Source: Siminovitchia fortis (lineage in GTDB: Bacteria > Bacillota > Bacilli > Bacillales > Bacillaceae_C). Taken from it: a stretch of 64,000 nucleotides of DNA. Below are positions 18,882 to 29,045 of this stretch, piece after piece (positions within the stretch are counted from its first letter, which is position 1; each line of letters begins with the position of its first letter). Both the position numbers and the translations under genes were made by a program. The DNA is taken from positions 248,001 through 312,000 of the forward strand of contig NZ_QYTU02000001.1 of NCBI RefSeq assembly GCF_003605365.2, written 5' to 3'. The notes under the pieces were generated by a model. The model had not been told where the DNA came from and ran no database searches. It saw only the letters and a program-made list of their open reading frames with translations.

Positions 18882-19538
18882 TCATTTCTTCTTTTCATCA
18901 ATGTAATCAACAAAAAAGTTTCCGTCCTGAAAACTGCAAAAGGAAATATTCTCGATATCTTTATGCCCTCTTGTTTTTAGTTCCCGCCTAAGCCATTGCT
19001 CGCTTTTATTCGATTCTTTTAAACCCTCCTGCTGGATTTTTCCGTCTACGATAAGGGGAATGGTCACAGAACCGGCCTTCTTTTTGTTTCCTTTTTTAAA
19101 CACAGATAATTCCCCTGACGTTTCCAGGATGGCAAACTCAACATCTGCGATATTGCTTATATCCTTCTGCCGCAGCTGCATGAGCAAATCGTCAAAATTA
19201 TAACGGTGCTTTTTCATTTCTCTCTCATTAATATTTCCTCTTTCAATGAGGACTGTTGCTTTTCCATCAATGATATGCCTGAATTTACGGCTTTTTAATG
19301 AAAAAAAGGCCATTCCCACCTGAATGATAAGCAAAACTGACATAGGCACAATCGTATGCATGATCGGATCTTTATGCTGCTCAATTGCAACAACAGCCAT
19401 TTCCCCGATCATGATGAAAACCACAAGGTCCAGAACGCTAAGCTCTCCAATTTCCCTTTTTCCCGCCAGGCGGAAAATAATAAGGATCACTCCGTACAGG
19501 AGTATTGTCCGCAAGATTATAATCAGATAATCGTTCAC
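18882..19538 (-). CDS. yrbG: DUF421 (YetF-family) membrane protein
   Basis: A 218-residue protein with three N-terminal TM helices (to about residue 80), including IIFRLAGKREIGELSVLDLVVF-type sequence, followed by a soluble two-lobed DUF421 region. YetF-family proteins are common in Bacilli and of unknown biochemical function. B. subtilis YrbG has the same length and place between spoVB and yrzE. Start is a GTG with AGGAGG 8 nt upstream. Confidence 0.9.
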   Translation of the reverse strand: MNDYLIIILRTILLYGVILIIFRLAGKREIGELSVLDLVVFIMIGEMAVVAIEQHKDPIMHTIVPMSVLLIIQVGMAFFSLKSRKFRHIIDGKATVLIERGNINEREMKKHRYNFDDLLMQLRQKDISNIADVEFAILETSGELSVFKKGNKKKAGSVTIPLIVDGKIQQEGLKESNKSEQWLRRELKTRGHKDIENISFCSFQDGNFFVDYIDEKKK

Positions 19539-19689
19539 CTTTGTTTCCTCCTGTCCTCAAACTCATGACTTAGTATAGACAACAAATTGATAAACATGAG
19601 GAAAAAGGCTTCTAATAACTGAATTTGTGAATATGTTTGTAGAAGGACAGGCGTATTTTGCCCAAATGATTCAAGGAAAGGAGTGAAAG

Positions 19690-20085
19690 ATGATCGAGGC
19701 GAAGAATTTCGGAGTATCGGTTTTATATGGGGTAATCACGATATTTTTGCTCGCTGCCATTACGAGTTTCATTTTTTCATTCATACTGTCTTTCACAAAT
19801 ACCCAGGAAAAATCCATCAGCTTACTCATTACGATCATCTCCTTTTTCAGTGTATTTGCCGGAGGATTCATCTGCGGCGGCAAAGGCAAGCAAAAAGGAT
19901 GGGTACTGGGCGGAGCAACGGGCCTTTTATACAGCTTGATCATTCTCTTATATCAATATTTGGGCCACGGTTCCCTTTTCACATTGGAACAGCTTGTTTA
20001 CTACATTTGCTATACATTGACCGCCATGATGGGAGGTGTTCTTGGGGTAAACATCGCAGGCGGTCCACCGCAGCATCACTCATAA
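19690..20085 (+). CDS. yrzE: TIGR04086-family membrane protein YrzE
   Basis: A 131-residue protein with four predicted TM helices, with short Gly-rich connectors (GGFICGGKGKQKGW, GGVLGVNIAGG). It is the four-helix TIGR04086 family found next to yajC in Bacilli. Function unknown. GGAGTG lies 7 nt before the ATG. It converges on yajC, with a shared terminator between. Confidence 0.85.
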   Translation: MIEAKNFGVSVLYGVITIFLLAAITSFIFSFILSFTNTQEKSISLLITIISFFSVFAGGFICGGKGKQKGWVLGGATGLLYSLIILLYQYLGHGSLFTLEQLVYYICYTLTAMMGGVLGVNIAGGPPQHHS

Positions 20086-20092
20086 AAATAAA

Positions 20093-20124
20093 AAAGAAGC
20101 GTCACATTGTCACGCTTCTTTTTT
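20093..20124. terminator. Bidirectional terminator between yrzE and yajC
   Basis: A 10-bp stem AAAGAAGCGT/ACGCTTCTTT with flanking A- and T-runs, so both converging transcripts can end here. Confidence 0.85.
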
Positions 20125-20137
20125 GCATTGATCTTTC

Positions 20138-20398
20138 CTAAGATTGCACTACTTCGCGAATCGCATTTCGATCATATGTAAGTCTGCTGCCATCACCGCA
20201 AAGAATGACTACTTTCCCTTCATCAATTGCGTCGATCGTCCCATGGAGACCTCCGATAGTAATCACCTTGTCCCCTTTTTGCAAATTGTTCTGCATCGTT
20301 TGGACAGCCTTTTGCCGTTTTTGGTTCGGCCTGATTAACAAAAAGTAAAATAGAACGAACATCAATATAAACGGTGTTAGATTAGCAAGTGTCTGCAA
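20138..20398 (-). CDS. yajC: Preprotein translocase subunit YajC
   Basis: An 86-residue protein with one N-terminal TM helix (about 8-25, FILMFVLFYFLLIRP), then the conserved QKGDKVITIGGLHG and DGSRLTYDRNAI segments of YajC, the accessory subunit of SecDF. The frame is open far upstream, but homologues begin just before the helix. A TTG at 20398 with AAAGGGGG 7 nt upstream fits, giving the normal family length. It lies 31 nt downstream of tgt in the ruvAB-queA-tgt-yajC operon. Confidence 0.93.
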   Translation of the reverse strand: MQTLANLTPFILMFVLFYFLLIRPNQKRQKAVQTMQNNLQKGDKVITIGGLHGTIDAIDEGKVVILCGDGSRLTYDRNAIREVVQS

Positions 20399-20429
20399 GC
20401 TCCTTCCCCCTTTCTTAGATGATGTATTA

Positions 20430-21590
<1,161 letters not shown>

Positions 21591-21595
21591 TCAGA

Positions 21596-22624
21596 TTAAA
21601 TAATCAGCATTGCATCTCCAAAGCTGAAAAACCTGTATTTCTCTTGAACAGCCGTTTCGTATGCATGGAGAATATGTTCACGTCCGGCCAATGCACTGAC
21701 AAGCATGATCAATGTGGACATTGGCAGATGAAAATTCGTCACCAGCCCGTCAACGGCCTGGAATGTGTAACCCGGGTAAATGAAAATGTCAGTCCAGCCG
21801 CTTCCGGCTATAAATAAACCGTCATTTGCCCCAGCGATCGTTTCAAGTGTCCTCGTAGAAGTGGTTCCTACTGAAATGATTCTGCCTCCATCCTTTTTCA
21901 CCTTGTTCAGAAGGTCTGCCGTCTCCTCTGACATGCGGTAAAACTCAGCATGCATATCATGATCTTCAACACTATCCACACTAACGGGCCTGAATGTTCC
22001 AAGTCCCACATGAAGGGTAATGAAGGTCACATGGACACCTTTTTCTTTTATATTTTCAAGCAATTCATTTGTAAAATGGAGGCCTGCCGTCGGAGCGGCG
22101 GCTGATCCCCTTTCACGCGCATATACCGTCTGGTATCTGTCCTGGTCTTCCAACTGTTCCTTTATGTAAGGAGGGAGGGGCATCTTCCCGAGAGCATCCA
22201 AAATTTCATAAAAGATACCTTCATATTGAAACTCGAACAGCCTGCCACCGTGCTCCTCCGTTCCCGTGCAGACCGCTTTCAGTTGGCCGTCACCAAAAGA
22301 AATGACAGTTCCGGTTTTTACGCGCTTTGCAGGCTTAACGAGCGTCTCCCAGCAATCTCCGTGCACTTGCTTAAGCAAAAGCACTTCAACTTTTGCCCCA
22401 GTGTCCGTTTTTATCCCGAACAGACGGGCAGGCAGAACCTTTGTATCATTTAAAACAAGACAGTCGCCGGGATTCAAATAATCGATCAGTTTGCTGAACG
22501 TTTCATGTTTTATTTCACCTGTAAGCTTATTCAATACCATCAACCTGCTTGAAGACCGGTTTTTCAGCGGTGTTTGCGCAATCAGCTCCTCAGGCAGGTC
22601 GAAATCAAACATATCTACTTTCAA
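21596..22624 (-). CDS. queA: S-adenosylmethionine:tRNA ribosyltransferase-isomerase
   Basis: A 342-residue enzyme that converts preQ1-tRNA to epoxyqueuosine-tRNA, acting right after Tgt. Family signatures include [42 protein letters not shown] and [19 protein letters not shown]. The start TTG at 22624 gives [17 protein letters not shown], equal to the B. subtilis start. It lies 3 nt after the stop of the DUF2905 gene, suggesting coupled translation. Confidence 0.97.
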   Translation of the reverse strand: MKVDMFDFDLPEELIAQTPLKNRSSSRLMVLNKLTGEIKHETFSKLIDYLNPGDCLVLNDTKVLPARLFGIKTDTGAKVEVLLLKQVHGDCWETLVKPAKRVKTGTVISFGDGQLKAVCTGTEEHGGRLFEFQYEGIFYEILDALGKMPLPPYIKEQLEDQDRYQTVYARERGSAAAPTAGLHFTNELLENIKEKGVHVTFITLHVGLGTFRPVSVDSVEDHDMHAEFYRMSEETADLLNKVKKDGGRIISVGTTSTRTLETIAGANDGLFIAGSGWTDIFIYPGYTFQAVDGLVTNFHLPMSTLIMLVSALAGREHILHAYETAVQEKYRFFSFGDAMLII

Positions 22625-22627
22625 AAT

Positions 22628-22834
22628 TCATTTAAGCCTCCCAACTAGAAAAAAGATTGCCGATAAAATGACGCTTATAATGATGGATGTCATGACAGGG
22701 AAAAAGAAAGTGGCATTTCCTTTTTTGATGACAATATCGCCGGGAAGCCTTCCAAGCTTAAGAAAATGGATCAGAAACCCTGCGATAAAAATCACAGCAC
22801 CGGCAACCATTAAAAGCTTCGCCATCCCGTTCAA
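22628..22834 (-). CDS. DUF2905 small membrane protein
   Basis: A 68-residue protein with two TM helices separated by [14 protein letters not shown], the DUF2905 hallmark. Function unknown. Its ATG overlaps the ruvB stop as ATGA, and its stop is 3 nt before queA, so it is embedded in the ruvB-queA operon. Confidence 0.85.
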   Translation of the reverse strand: MNGMAKLLMVAGAVIFIAGFLIHFLKLGRLPGDIVIKKGNATFFFPVMTSIIISVILSAIFFLVGRLK

Positions 22835-23832
22835 CGGTGCGGCACCTCCAATTTGAAATGTTCATATACTTGCTGCGTTACCATCCTTCCCCTCGGAGTC
22901 CGCTGCAGGAAACCGATTTGGAGGAGATAAGGTTCATATACATCTTCAATCGTAGTTGATTCCTCCCCGATGCTTGCAGCAATTGTACCGATACCGACTG
23001 GACCGCCCCTGAACTTCTCAATGATTCCCCGCAGCAGCTTATGATCAATATGATCAAGCCCAAGTTTGTCAACCTGCAGCAATTCAAGGGCTTCATCAGC
23101 CAACGGAAGTGTAATGACGCCATCCCCTCGAACCTGCGCAAAGTCACGGACCCTTCTGAGAAGCCGGTTGGCAATTCTGGGTGTTCCCCTGGAACGCCTG
23201 GCAATTTCAACTGCTCCGTCCCATTCAATTTCCGTTTCGAGTATGTCGGAAGTCCTGACGACAATATCAGTCAGTTGGCTTTCATTATAATATTCCAAGC
23301 GGCAGAGCACTCCAAAACGATCGCGCAAAGGGGCGGAAACAGCTCCGGCGCGTGTCGTGGCGCCGACAAGCGTAAACGGAGGCAAATCCAATCTGACAGA
23401 CCGGGCCTCAGGTCCTTTTCCAATGACAATATCGAGGCAATAATCTTCCATTGCGGGGTACAAAACCTCTTCTATCGCACGCGGCAAACGGTGAATCTCA
23501 TCTATAAATAATACTTCTCCAGGTTCAAGAGAAGTAAGGATGGCCGCAAGATCCCCCGGCCGCTCTATGGCCGGACCTGACGTTGTCCTTACGTTCACAC
23601 CCATTTCGTTGGCAATCACGACAGCCAGCGTTGTTTTTCCAAGACCTGGCGGACCATACAGCAAAACATGGTCAAGAGCTTCCTTTCTCATTTTCGCCGC
23701 TTCAATAAAAATGGACAAATTATCCTTCACTTTGTCTTGGCCGATATACTGGGAAAGCGACTGCGGACGGAGACTTTGTTCAAAAGACACATCATTCATA
23801 GACGCTTCTCCGGAAAGCACCCTTTCCTCCAT
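22831..23832 (-). CDS. ruvB: Holliday junction branch-migration ATPase RuvB
   Basis: A 333-residue AAA+ motor driving branch migration with RuvA. Walker A is GPPGLGKTT, Walker B is LFIDEIHRL, sensor 1 is LVGATTRAG, the arginine-finger region is PLRDRFG, and the C-terminal winged helix has [10 protein letters not shown]. It lies 20 nt after ruvA and overlaps DUF2905 by 4 nt. Confidence 0.98.
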   Translation of the reverse strand: MEERVLSGEASMNDVSFEQSLRPQSLSQYIGQDKVKDNLSIFIEAAKMRKEALDHVLLYGPPGLGKTTLAVVIANEMGVNVRTTSGPAIERPGDLAAILTSLEPGEVLFIDEIHRLPRAIEEVLYPAMEDYCLDIVIGKGPEARSVRLDLPPFTLVGATTRAGAVSAPLRDRFGVLCRLEYYNESQLTDIVVRTSDILETEIEWDGAVEIARRSRGTPRIANRLLRRVRDFAQVRGDGVITLPLADEALELLQVDKLGLDHIDHKLLRGIIEKFRGGPVGIGTIAASIGEESTTIEDVYEPYLLQIGFLQRTPRGRMVTQQVYEHFKLEVPHR

Positions 23833-23852
23833 CCATGATCACTCCTTCCATG

Positions 23853-24473
23853 TTATTGTTTCATAAGCAATTGAAGCGCGCTTTTTATAAACTGGTCTGT
23901 CGTCAGATTCTCTTTTGCAAGTTTGGGGCGGACCTTTTTCAACTCCCGCTCGGAGTACCCCAACGCTGCAAGAGCAAGCATCGCTTCATCCAGTTCAACC
24001 GAACCATCAGATGCTTCTCCTGCTACTTCATAATCGATATCCGCCGCGGCTTCCGCCATTCCTTCCGGCAGCACATCGTGCAGTTTTCCTTTCAAATCCA
24101 GGATCATTTGTCTGGCCGTTTTCTTGCCGACTCCAGGAAATTTGGTCAAAAACTTTTCATCTTCCATTTCAATTGCATGGATGACTTGTTCAGGCTCCCC
24201 GAACGCCAGGATGGCCAGAGCGCCTTTAGGGCCGATTCCCGAAACACTGATCAGCTTCTTGAACATTTCCCTTTCAGTATTGGTTCCAAAGCCATAAAGT
24301 GCAAGGATGTCCTCCCGGACATGCTGGTATGTATAGATAACGGCCTCCGTGCCTTTTTTGGCTGAAAAAACGAAAGGATTCGGCGTTAAAATCTGATAGC
24401 CGATTCCGTTATTCTCTATCACAATATATTCGGGTCCGATATGCTCTACAGTCCCTTTGATGTATTCGTACAA
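23853..24473 (-). CDS. ruvA: Holliday junction-binding protein RuvA
   Basis: A 206-residue protein with an N-terminal OB-fold ([20 protein letters not shown]), tandem helix-hairpin-helix motifs ([16 protein letters not shown] and [16 protein letters not shown]) and a C-terminal three-helix domain that contacts RuvB. First gene of the ruvA-ruvB-DUF2905-queA-tgt-yajC operon. Confidence 0.98.
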   Translation of the reverse strand: MYEYIKGTVEHIGPEYIVIENNGIGYQILTPNPFVFSAKKGTEAVIYTYQHVREDILALYGFGTNTEREMFKKLISVSGIGPKGALAILAFGEPEQVIHAIEMEDEKFLTKFPGVGKKTARQMILDLKGKLHDVLPEGMAEAAADIDYEVAGEASDGSVELDEAMLALAALGYSERELKKVRPKLAKENLTTDQFIKSALQLLMKQ

Positions 24474-24577
24474 TGGTTTCTCTCCTCTTTCATACTAACC
24501 ATCATTGTATCATATAATTCATTCACTATTACACAAAAAACAACATATGTTCTAACCGGCAAGGATATGAAGCAAAA

Positions 24578-24602
24578 GTTTATTGTTATTTCAACAGGGT
24601 AA
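24578..24602 (+). promoter_or_regulatory. SigB-type promoter of the YflT-domain gene
   Basis: GTTTAT (24578-24583), a 13-nt spacer and GGGTAA (24597-24602), close to the SigB consensus GTTTAA-N12-14-GGGTAT. It lies 50 bases upstream of a general-stress-type gene. Confidence 0.75.
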
Positions 24603-24651
24603 ACACAATGCAACACTTCTTTTCCCATTATGAATAAAGGAGGGCTTCACA

Positions 24652-25347
24652 ATGAAGAAAAATGTTGTCGGAATTTTCGCCACAAGTTTTGAAGCCATAA
24701 AGGCTATTGATTCGCTAAGAGACGACGGAATAGATAACGACCATATCTTTGTGGTTGCCGATGATGAATTGAAGTCCAATACAATTGAAGAAAAGACCGG
24801 TGTCCCTGTAAAAGATAACATTCAACATACAGCAGGACAGGACAACCTTTGGGAAGAACTTAAATCATTTTTCAATAATGAAGATGCGGAAACCAAGAAA
24901 TACTCAGATCAGCTTTTGGATCTTGGGATGACGGAAGCGGATGTTGACAGGTATGCGAATGAAGTGGAAAATGGACATATTTTAGTGCTGGTGGACAGTG
25001 ATGCCGATCAAGGCAGAACTGGTTTACTCTCTACTGAAAACATGCCTCTGAACAATACAGTTGATGTAAAAGTTCACGGTGAAAAAGTGGACAACTTTAC
25101 AACAGGAGATAGGTTTGACAGGGAGGAACATGGTCCGCAAGCAAAAATAGGCGGACAGTCTCGCGTGGAAGCCGTCAGACAGGCCGGAAGACCGAAAGAG
25201 CGTACTGCAGGCATGGAATTACGAGGAAGAAAAAGGGAATTTGAGGAAGAAGTCAACCCTTTTGAAAACAGGCACCAGAGCAGCTACACAAGCTCAATGA
25301 GCCATGACAGCAACGATCAGCAAGATTACGGTCATAACCCTTCGTAG
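24652..25347 (+). CDS. General stress protein with YflT (GsiB/17M-type) domain
   Basis: A 231-residue soluble protein. Residues 1-110 match the YflT domain of B. subtilis general stress protein 17M: NVVGIFATSFEAIKAIDSL at the start and VENGHILVLVDS at the end. The remaining ~120 residues are hydrophilic, charged and probably disordered (RGRKREFEEEVNPFEN). A SigB-like promoter stands 50 bases upstream, fitting a general-stress role. AAAGGAGGG lies before the ATG. A terminator follows directly. The molecular function of the domain is unknown. Confidence 0.88.
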   Translation: MKKNVVGIFATSFEAIKAIDSLRDDGIDNDHIFVVADDELKSNTIEEKTGVPVKDNIQHTAGQDNLWEELKSFFNNEDAETKKYSDQLLDLGMTEADVDRYANEVENGHILVLVDSDADQGRTGLLSTENMPLNNTVDVKVHGEKVDNFTTGDRFDREEHGPQAKIGGQSRVEAVRQAGRPKERTAGMELRGRKREFEEEVNPFENRHQSSYTSSMSHDSNDQQDYGHNPS

Positions 25348-25374
25348 AAATCCGGGTAACGCCCGGATTTTTTA
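25348..25374 (+). terminator. Terminator after the stress gene
   Basis: A 9-bp stem AAATCCGGG/CCCGGATTT with a 5-nt loop and a trailing T-run, directly after the stop codon. Confidence 0.9.
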
Positions 25375-25431
25375 CTGTTTAAGAAAGTTTAGAGTTTGTC
25401 TTAGTTTTCTATACGGAATGCTGATGTGATA

Positions 25432-25553
25432 TGTCCAGCTTCAGGCGCCATCGGCTCGAGGTCATAAGTCAATCGCTGATGAAGGCAAACTACGCCTTCT
25501 TCAGCGCTTGTCTTATGCTTGTCGCCGATAGGCGGGCGCCTTGCGCTTTTCTT
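25432..25553 (-). repeat. Dispersed repeat, type A
   Basis: About 122 bp beginning TGTCCAGCTTCAGGCGCC and ending with the complement of AAGAAAAGCGCAAGGCGCC. Its reverse complement matches the middle of the composite repeat at 44015-44125 almost base for base (GACAAGCATAAGACAAGCGC, GACCTCGAGCCGATGG). It carries no gene; an open frame within it is translated repeat. Confidence 0.85.
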
Positions 25554-25632
25554 ATTTTGAAAGCAAATGTATTATACATAGTGAAATATTTGGTAAACTA
25601 TAAAATATCTAACTGAGAGAGGAGTTATCTTG

Positions 25633-26250
25633 ATGCAGTTTGACGGTTTTACAGAAAGTGATTTTCAAACTTTTCATATTGACGGCCTGGACGAAAGAAT
25701 GGCCGCCATCCAAAATAGAATTCAGCCGAAGTTTAAAATCATTGGAGAAGCTTTGACTTCCGATTTAAGCTCAATGATCGGAACTGAAATGTTTTTACAT
25801 ATTGCCAAGCATGCCAGAAGAACGGTGAACCCGCCCAAAGATACGTGGCTCGCCATCGCAAATAATAAGCGGGGCTACAAGAAGCATCCTCATTTTCAAG
25901 TCGGGCTTTTTGACGATCATGCCTTTCTTTGGCTCGCCTATATATACGAGCTGCCGGAAAAGAATGAGATTGCCAAGAAATTCCTGAATCATATGGATGA
26001 AATCAAAGAGAAAGTACCCGGCGACTTTGTCATCTCCATGGACCATATGAAAAAGGACGCTGTCACGCTTGACGAAATCGATTTAAAAAAAGCGCTTGAA
26101 CGCTTCCGCGATGTCAAAAAAGCGGAATTTCTCATCGGAAGGCATATTGCGGCCGATGACCCGATTGTCAAAGACGGTGACAAATTCATCTCATTGGCAA
26201 GGGATACATTTAAAACACTCGTGCCTGTTTATAAGCTTGGTTATGAGTAA
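25633..26250 (+). CDS. yktB: DUF1054 family protein (YktB)
   Basis: A 205-residue soluble protein of the DUF1054/YktB family, typical of Bacilli. The middle contains the conserved RRTVNPPKDTWLAIANN and YKKHPHFQVGLFDDH segments. Function is not known. The frame opens at a TTG at 25630, but the ATG three bases later has GAGGAG 8 nt upstream. It is flanked on both sides by dispersed repeats (types A and B). Confidence 0.85.
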   Translation: MQFDGFTESDFQTFHIDGLDERMAAIQNRIQPKFKIIGEALTSDLSSMIGTEMFLHIAKHARRTVNPPKDTWLAIANNKRGYKKHPHFQVGLFDDHAFLWLAYIYELPEKNEIAKKFLNHMDEIKEKVPGDFVISMDHMKKDAVTLDEIDLKKALERFRDVKKAEFLIGRHIAADDPIVKDGDKFISLARDTFKTLVPVYKLGYE

Positions 26251-26254
26251 CCAT

Positions 26255-26403
26255 AAGAAAAGCGCAAGCGCCCGTTTAGCGACGTACAGACTGGAGCGCT
26301 TCTGACGAGATAAAGGAAACACGCGCAGCGGAGCGGAGCGATGTTGACTTATCGTAGGAAGAAGCGTGAAGTCTGCTAGTCGCTGGGCGCTGGAGCTGGA
26401 CAA
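26255..26403 (+). repeat. Dispersed repeat, type B
   Basis: About 149 bp starting AAGAAAAGCGCAAGCGCC and ending GGCGCTGGAGCTGGAC, so the ends are complementary. Inside are GACGTACAGACTGGAG, GACGAGATAAAGG and GATGTTGACTTATCGTAGGA. The same blocks form the outer part of the composite copy at 43935-44203. Confidence 0.85.
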
Positions 26404-26461
26404 AGAAAGGCTTCTTTTGAAAAAAATTTTCATAACAGCCTATACTTTCTTTCACTTTCAC

Positions 26462-26490
26462 AAAAGGCCGGCAATCCAGCCGGCTTTTCC
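26462..26490 (-). terminator. Terminator after the ABC ATPase gene
   Basis: GCCGGC arms flanked by A4/T4 just downstream of the minus-strand stop at 26491. Confidence 0.75.
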
Positions 26491-27294
26491 CTATAAAATA
26501 TTGACATTTGCATTATGGCCCACTGAAATCCACGGCCTGTTTTCTTCCCAGCGCACATTGACCGGAAGGTGAAACGTTTCAGATAATAATTTATCCTTCA
26601 ACACCTCTTCTTTCGGGCCGGCTGCCACAATTTTCCCCTCACTCAGCAGCAATACATGTGTAATACCCTCGACCAGCTCCTCAATATGGTGAGTGACATA
26701 AATGATGCTGCAGTTGCTTCTGTCAATTTCTTTCGTCAATGCCAGAACCTGCTCGCGGGATAAAATATCAAGGCCTGAACAAGGCTCGTCCAATATTAAT
26801 AATTTTGGATCGTTCATCAAAGAGCGTGCAATCAGGACCCTTCTTCTCTCCCCTTGTGAAAGCAGATGATACGGCTTCCCCTTCAACTTGTTCAGCCGGA
26901 ATCTTTCAATCAGGCCATCCGCCTTTTCCCAGTCAGCTTTTGCCACCTCCTCATAGATCCCGAAGGAAGCGAATTTTCCGCTTACGATGATTTCCTCAAT
27001 TGATTCATATTCAATAATATGGGAAAAACGGCTTAAAGAACTGCTGACAAAACCGATCTCCTTGCGAAGATCCGGCAGATACGATTTCCCGAATGGGTAA
27101 TCGAGCACCGTTACATTTCCTTCCGATGGAAAATGGTAGCCTGATATGATATTCAGGATGGAGGTTTTACCTGAGCCATTCAACCCTAAAATGCCCCAAT
27201 GCTCCCCCTTCTTCATTTCCCAATCGATTCCGCTTAGAATTTCCCTTCCGTCCCTTTTCCATGAAACGCCTTCAAGAGATATAATTGTGTCCAT
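26491..27294 (-). CDS. ABC transporter ATP-binding protein, YlmA-like
   Basis: A 267-residue single nucleotide-binding domain. Walker A is GLNGSGKT, the signature LSQGERRR, Walker B LLILDEP, and the H-loop YVTHH. Length and sequence flavour fit B. subtilis YlmA (264 aa), an orphan ATPase of unknown substrate. A membrane protein of six TM helices lies 75 bases upstream on the same strand and could be a partner or an independent gene. The start at ATG 27294 has GGGG 9 nt upstream; an ATG at 27303 abuts that site. Confidence 0.85.
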   Translation of the reverse strand: MDTIISLEGVSWKRDGREILSGIDWEMKKGEHWGILGLNGSGKTSILNIISGYHFPSEGNVTVLDYPFGKSYLPDLRKEIGFVSSSLSRFSHIIEYESIEEIIVSGKFASFGIYEEVAKADWEKADGLIERFRLNKLKGKPYHLLSQGERRRVLIARSLMNDPKLLILDEPCSGLDILSREQVLALTKEIDRSNCSIIYVTHHIEELVEGITHVLLLSEGKIVAAGPKEEVLKDKLLSETFHLPVNVRWEENRPWISVGHNANVNIL

Positions 27295-27369
27295 ACATGT
27301 CATCCCCGTTTTTACAGAATAAAGAGTTTATTTTACAGTAGCAGAGTTTCGGGAAGGTGTAAATGAATA

Positions 27370-27933
27370 TTATTTTTTCCGCCGGATGTATTTCTTCATG
27401 AAGAAAAAACTGGCTTCGAGCCATACCCAACTATAAACAATGGAAAAAATGAATATATAAACAAACACATGTAAACTGAACGAGGTCTCGGCCACAGGCC
27501 CCAAAAGGGGAAATCGCAGAACGGATAACACAAATTGAATGCCCATCGTTAATCCGGCCCCCGAAAGAAACACGATTATCAGCCGATTTTTTAAAAAGTG
27601 CATCGACAAACCAAGGACCACACCCAAAATTCCTGTCGTGAAAGGAAATACAACCAACTCGCTGGGTTGAATGATCCATAATAGAACGATTGTTAATAAA
27701 TAAGCCAGTATGCCCCTTTTCGGAAAAAGCCAGTTCGCCAAAAAAATCGCAGCAGTTGAAAAGGGGCTGATGGCATATCCGATTCCCGGAAGGAAGCCGC
27801 CCATGGATTGTAATATCGCAGCAATGGCAGACAATAAGGCAATCATGACAAGCATGTCCGTATTGCTTTGAAAACGATGTACGGGTGCATCAACGAAATC
27901 AATGTGCAGACATTTTAAAAGCCGCTGCTTCAT
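27370..27933 (-). CDS. Integral membrane protein, ECF S-component-like
   Basis: A 187-residue protein with about five or six TM helices covering residues ~28-180 and a short basic C-terminus. Size, helix number and the small-residue-rich second helix (GGFLPGIGYAISPFSTAAI) resemble substrate-binding S components of ECF vitamin transporters, but I cannot name a substrate and no riboswitch was recognised upstream. The ABC ATPase gene that follows has a longer C-terminus than EcfA proteins, so pairing is only a guess. The ATG at 27933 has AGGAGA 8 nt upstream. Confidence 0.5.
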   Translation of the reverse strand: MKQRLLKCLHIDFVDAPVHRFQSNTDMLVMIALLSAIAAILQSMGGFLPGIGYAISPFSTAAIFLANWLFPKRGILAYLLTIVLLWIIQPSELVVFPFTTGILGVVLGLSMHFLKNRLIIVFLSGAGLTMGIQFVLSVLRFPLLGPVAETSFSLHVFVYIFIFSIVYSWVWLEASFFFMKKYIRRKK

Positions 27934-28031
27934 GCATTCCATCTCCTGTTACTTGCTCTTCATAATAATGAATGCAATTCAACCGAAATTATTACTGGCA
28001 TGGGAAATTTTCCAAATACGGGAGCGGCCCT

Positions 28032-28205
28032 TCAAATTGACTTTGCTGTTTTCATCGGACAGACGAAATTTTGTCCGCACTCCAAAAGTTGTCCTGTGTC
28101 TTTGCTGCTGTTTACCGTTGGTATGAAGCATCTAAAAATATATAAAGTAAAAACTACCAAGATGCTTGTTGCTAAAATAAGGAAGATTTCCTTTCTTTTA
28201 TCCAT
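28032..28205 (-). CDS. Small single-pass membrane protein with C-terminal cysteines
   Basis: A 57-residue frame with a clear ribosome-binding site (AAGGGGG, 7 nt before the ATG). It has a basic N-terminus (MDKRKE), one TM helix (about 7-24, IFLILATSILVVFTLYIF), Cys26 just after it, and a short outer tail with CGQNFVCP (two cysteines 6 apart). This pattern suggests a membrane-anchored extracytoplasmic tail that could form a disulfide. No family is recognised. It lies 99 bases upstream of the S-component-like gene on the same strand. Confidence 0.55.
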   Translation of the reverse strand: MDKRKEIFLILATSILVVFTLYIFRCFIPTVNSSKDTGQLLECGQNFVCPMKTAKSI

Positions 28206-28413
28206 AAAAAAGCCCCCTTCTACCCGCTATTTTATGCAGATAAAAAGAGGAAACTTCATTGATTTATTCATTTAATGTTCAAATCATTATTAAGCAGCCT
28301 TCCCACATCGCAAGCTGGATAACATCCTTTACTATTCAAAGAACAAAAACTGGTCATTTTCTATGATCCATGGTTTATTCGTATATTTTTATCATACTGG
28401 GATACTTGTCTTA

Positions 28414-28440
28414 ACCTGTGTCGGAATTTCCCATATTCTA
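28414..28440 (+). promoter_or_regulatory. SigK-type promoter of the YjcZ gene
   Basis: AC at 28414-28415, 16 nt, then CATATTCTA (28432-28440), fitting the SigK pattern AC-N16-CATANNNTA. It is 31 bases upstream of the YjcZ start, a late mother-cell type gene. Confidence 0.6.
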
Positions 28441-28471
28441 TAGTGAAGCCAAAAGACAGGGAGGTGCTTTT

Positions 28472-28573
28472 ATGAGCTATGCAGGAGGCGGCTACGGCAT
28501 GGGCTTTGCCTTGATTGTCGTATTGTTTATCCTCTTAATCATTGTTGGAGCTTTCTACGGCGGCGCTTACTAA
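28472..28573 (+). CDS. YjcZ-family sporulation protein
   Basis: A 33-residue protein: a Gly/Tyr-rich head (MSYAGGGYGMG), a hydrophobic helix (FALIVVLFILLIIVGAF) and the YGGAY tail typical of the YjcZ family of tiny spore proteins. GGGAGGTG lies before the ATG and a SigK-type promoter precedes it. Members such as SscA contribute to spore coat assembly in B. subtilis; the role of this copy is inferred. Confidence 0.9.
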   Translation: MSYAGGGYGMGFALIVVLFILLIIVGAFYGGAY

Positions 28574-28609
28574 AAAACGGACAGCATTTGTCCTGGCAAT
28601 TTTTAAAAA

Positions 28610-28646
28610 GCCAAGAGACGACATTTAAGTCGTTTCTTGGCTTTCG
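28610..28646. terminator. Bidirectional terminator between YjcZ gene and the YrzQ-like gene
   Basis: A 13-bp stem from GCCAAGAGACGAC to GTCGTTTCTTGGC with a 6-nt loop. T-rich tails exist on both strands, between converging small genes. Confidence 0.9.
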
Positions 28647-28649
28647 ATT

Positions 28650-28817
28650 TTATCCCATTGATTGGGTTTGATTGCCGCTTTTTCCTTGTCCCATGTTCGA
28701 TATTTGCGGAATCATGTTTGAAAGCTGTCCGCCCCGTCCTGTCATCATACTGTATGCAGCAGCGCCAATTCCTACAGAAGCAATAATAGGCAAAATTTGA
28801 ATTTTATTGTTTCTCAT
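28650..28817 (-). CDS. Small YrzQ/DUF3918-like membrane protein
   Basis: A 55-residue frame: a short basic head (MRNNKIQ), one hydrophobic helix with small residues (LPIIASVGIGAAAYSMM), then a Gly/Asn/Gln-rich tail. The design resembles DUF3918 (YrzQ) proteins of Bacillus, small proteins of unknown role. GGGTGA lies just before the ATG. It converges on the YjcZ gene with a shared terminator, which supports it being a real transcription unit. Confidence 0.5.
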   Translation of the reverse strand: MRNNKIQILPIIASVGIGAAAYSMMTGRGGQLSNMIPQISNMGQGKSGNQTQSMG

Positions 28818-28905
28818 CAGGTCACCCGCTTTATTTTATTGCTCACATGAGCATCTATAGGTTTACCGATTCGTTTTATAAAAAAACAAGCACTTCTTCC
28901 CAAAT

Positions 28906-28930
28906 GTTAAACGATTGATCTTTCGGGTAT
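28906..28930 (+). promoter_or_regulatory. SigB-type promoter upstream of the MBL-fold gene
   Basis: GTTAAA (28906-28911), a 13-nt spacer and a perfect GGGTAT (28925-28930), matching the SigB consensus. The MBL-fold gene starts 116 bases downstream. Confidence 0.65.
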
Positions 28931-29045
28931 ATACGTACTGAAAAAAAGAATGGCCGATTTTCTATGGATGAAAGGGCCAATCACGGAAAAGCTATTGGTA
29001 GTTCAGCGTACCCACTATACACTTAATTGCAAGGGGGCATTCGCA

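Noticed and set aside
25431-25616. Open frame (61 codons, plus strand) similar to one at 43865-44125 (minus)
   Set aside because: Both are translations of dispersed repeat type A; the similarity comes from the repeat, and neither has a ribosome-binding site.
26191-26461. Minus-strand open frames similar to one at 44022-44207
   Set aside because: They translate repeat type B; no start signals, and they overlap yktB and the repeat ends.
27943-28031. Riboswitch upstream of the S-component-like gene
   Set aside because: A short hairpin-like GCGGACAA/GTCTGTCCG segment lies inside the 28032-28205 coding frame and no known aptamer was recognised.
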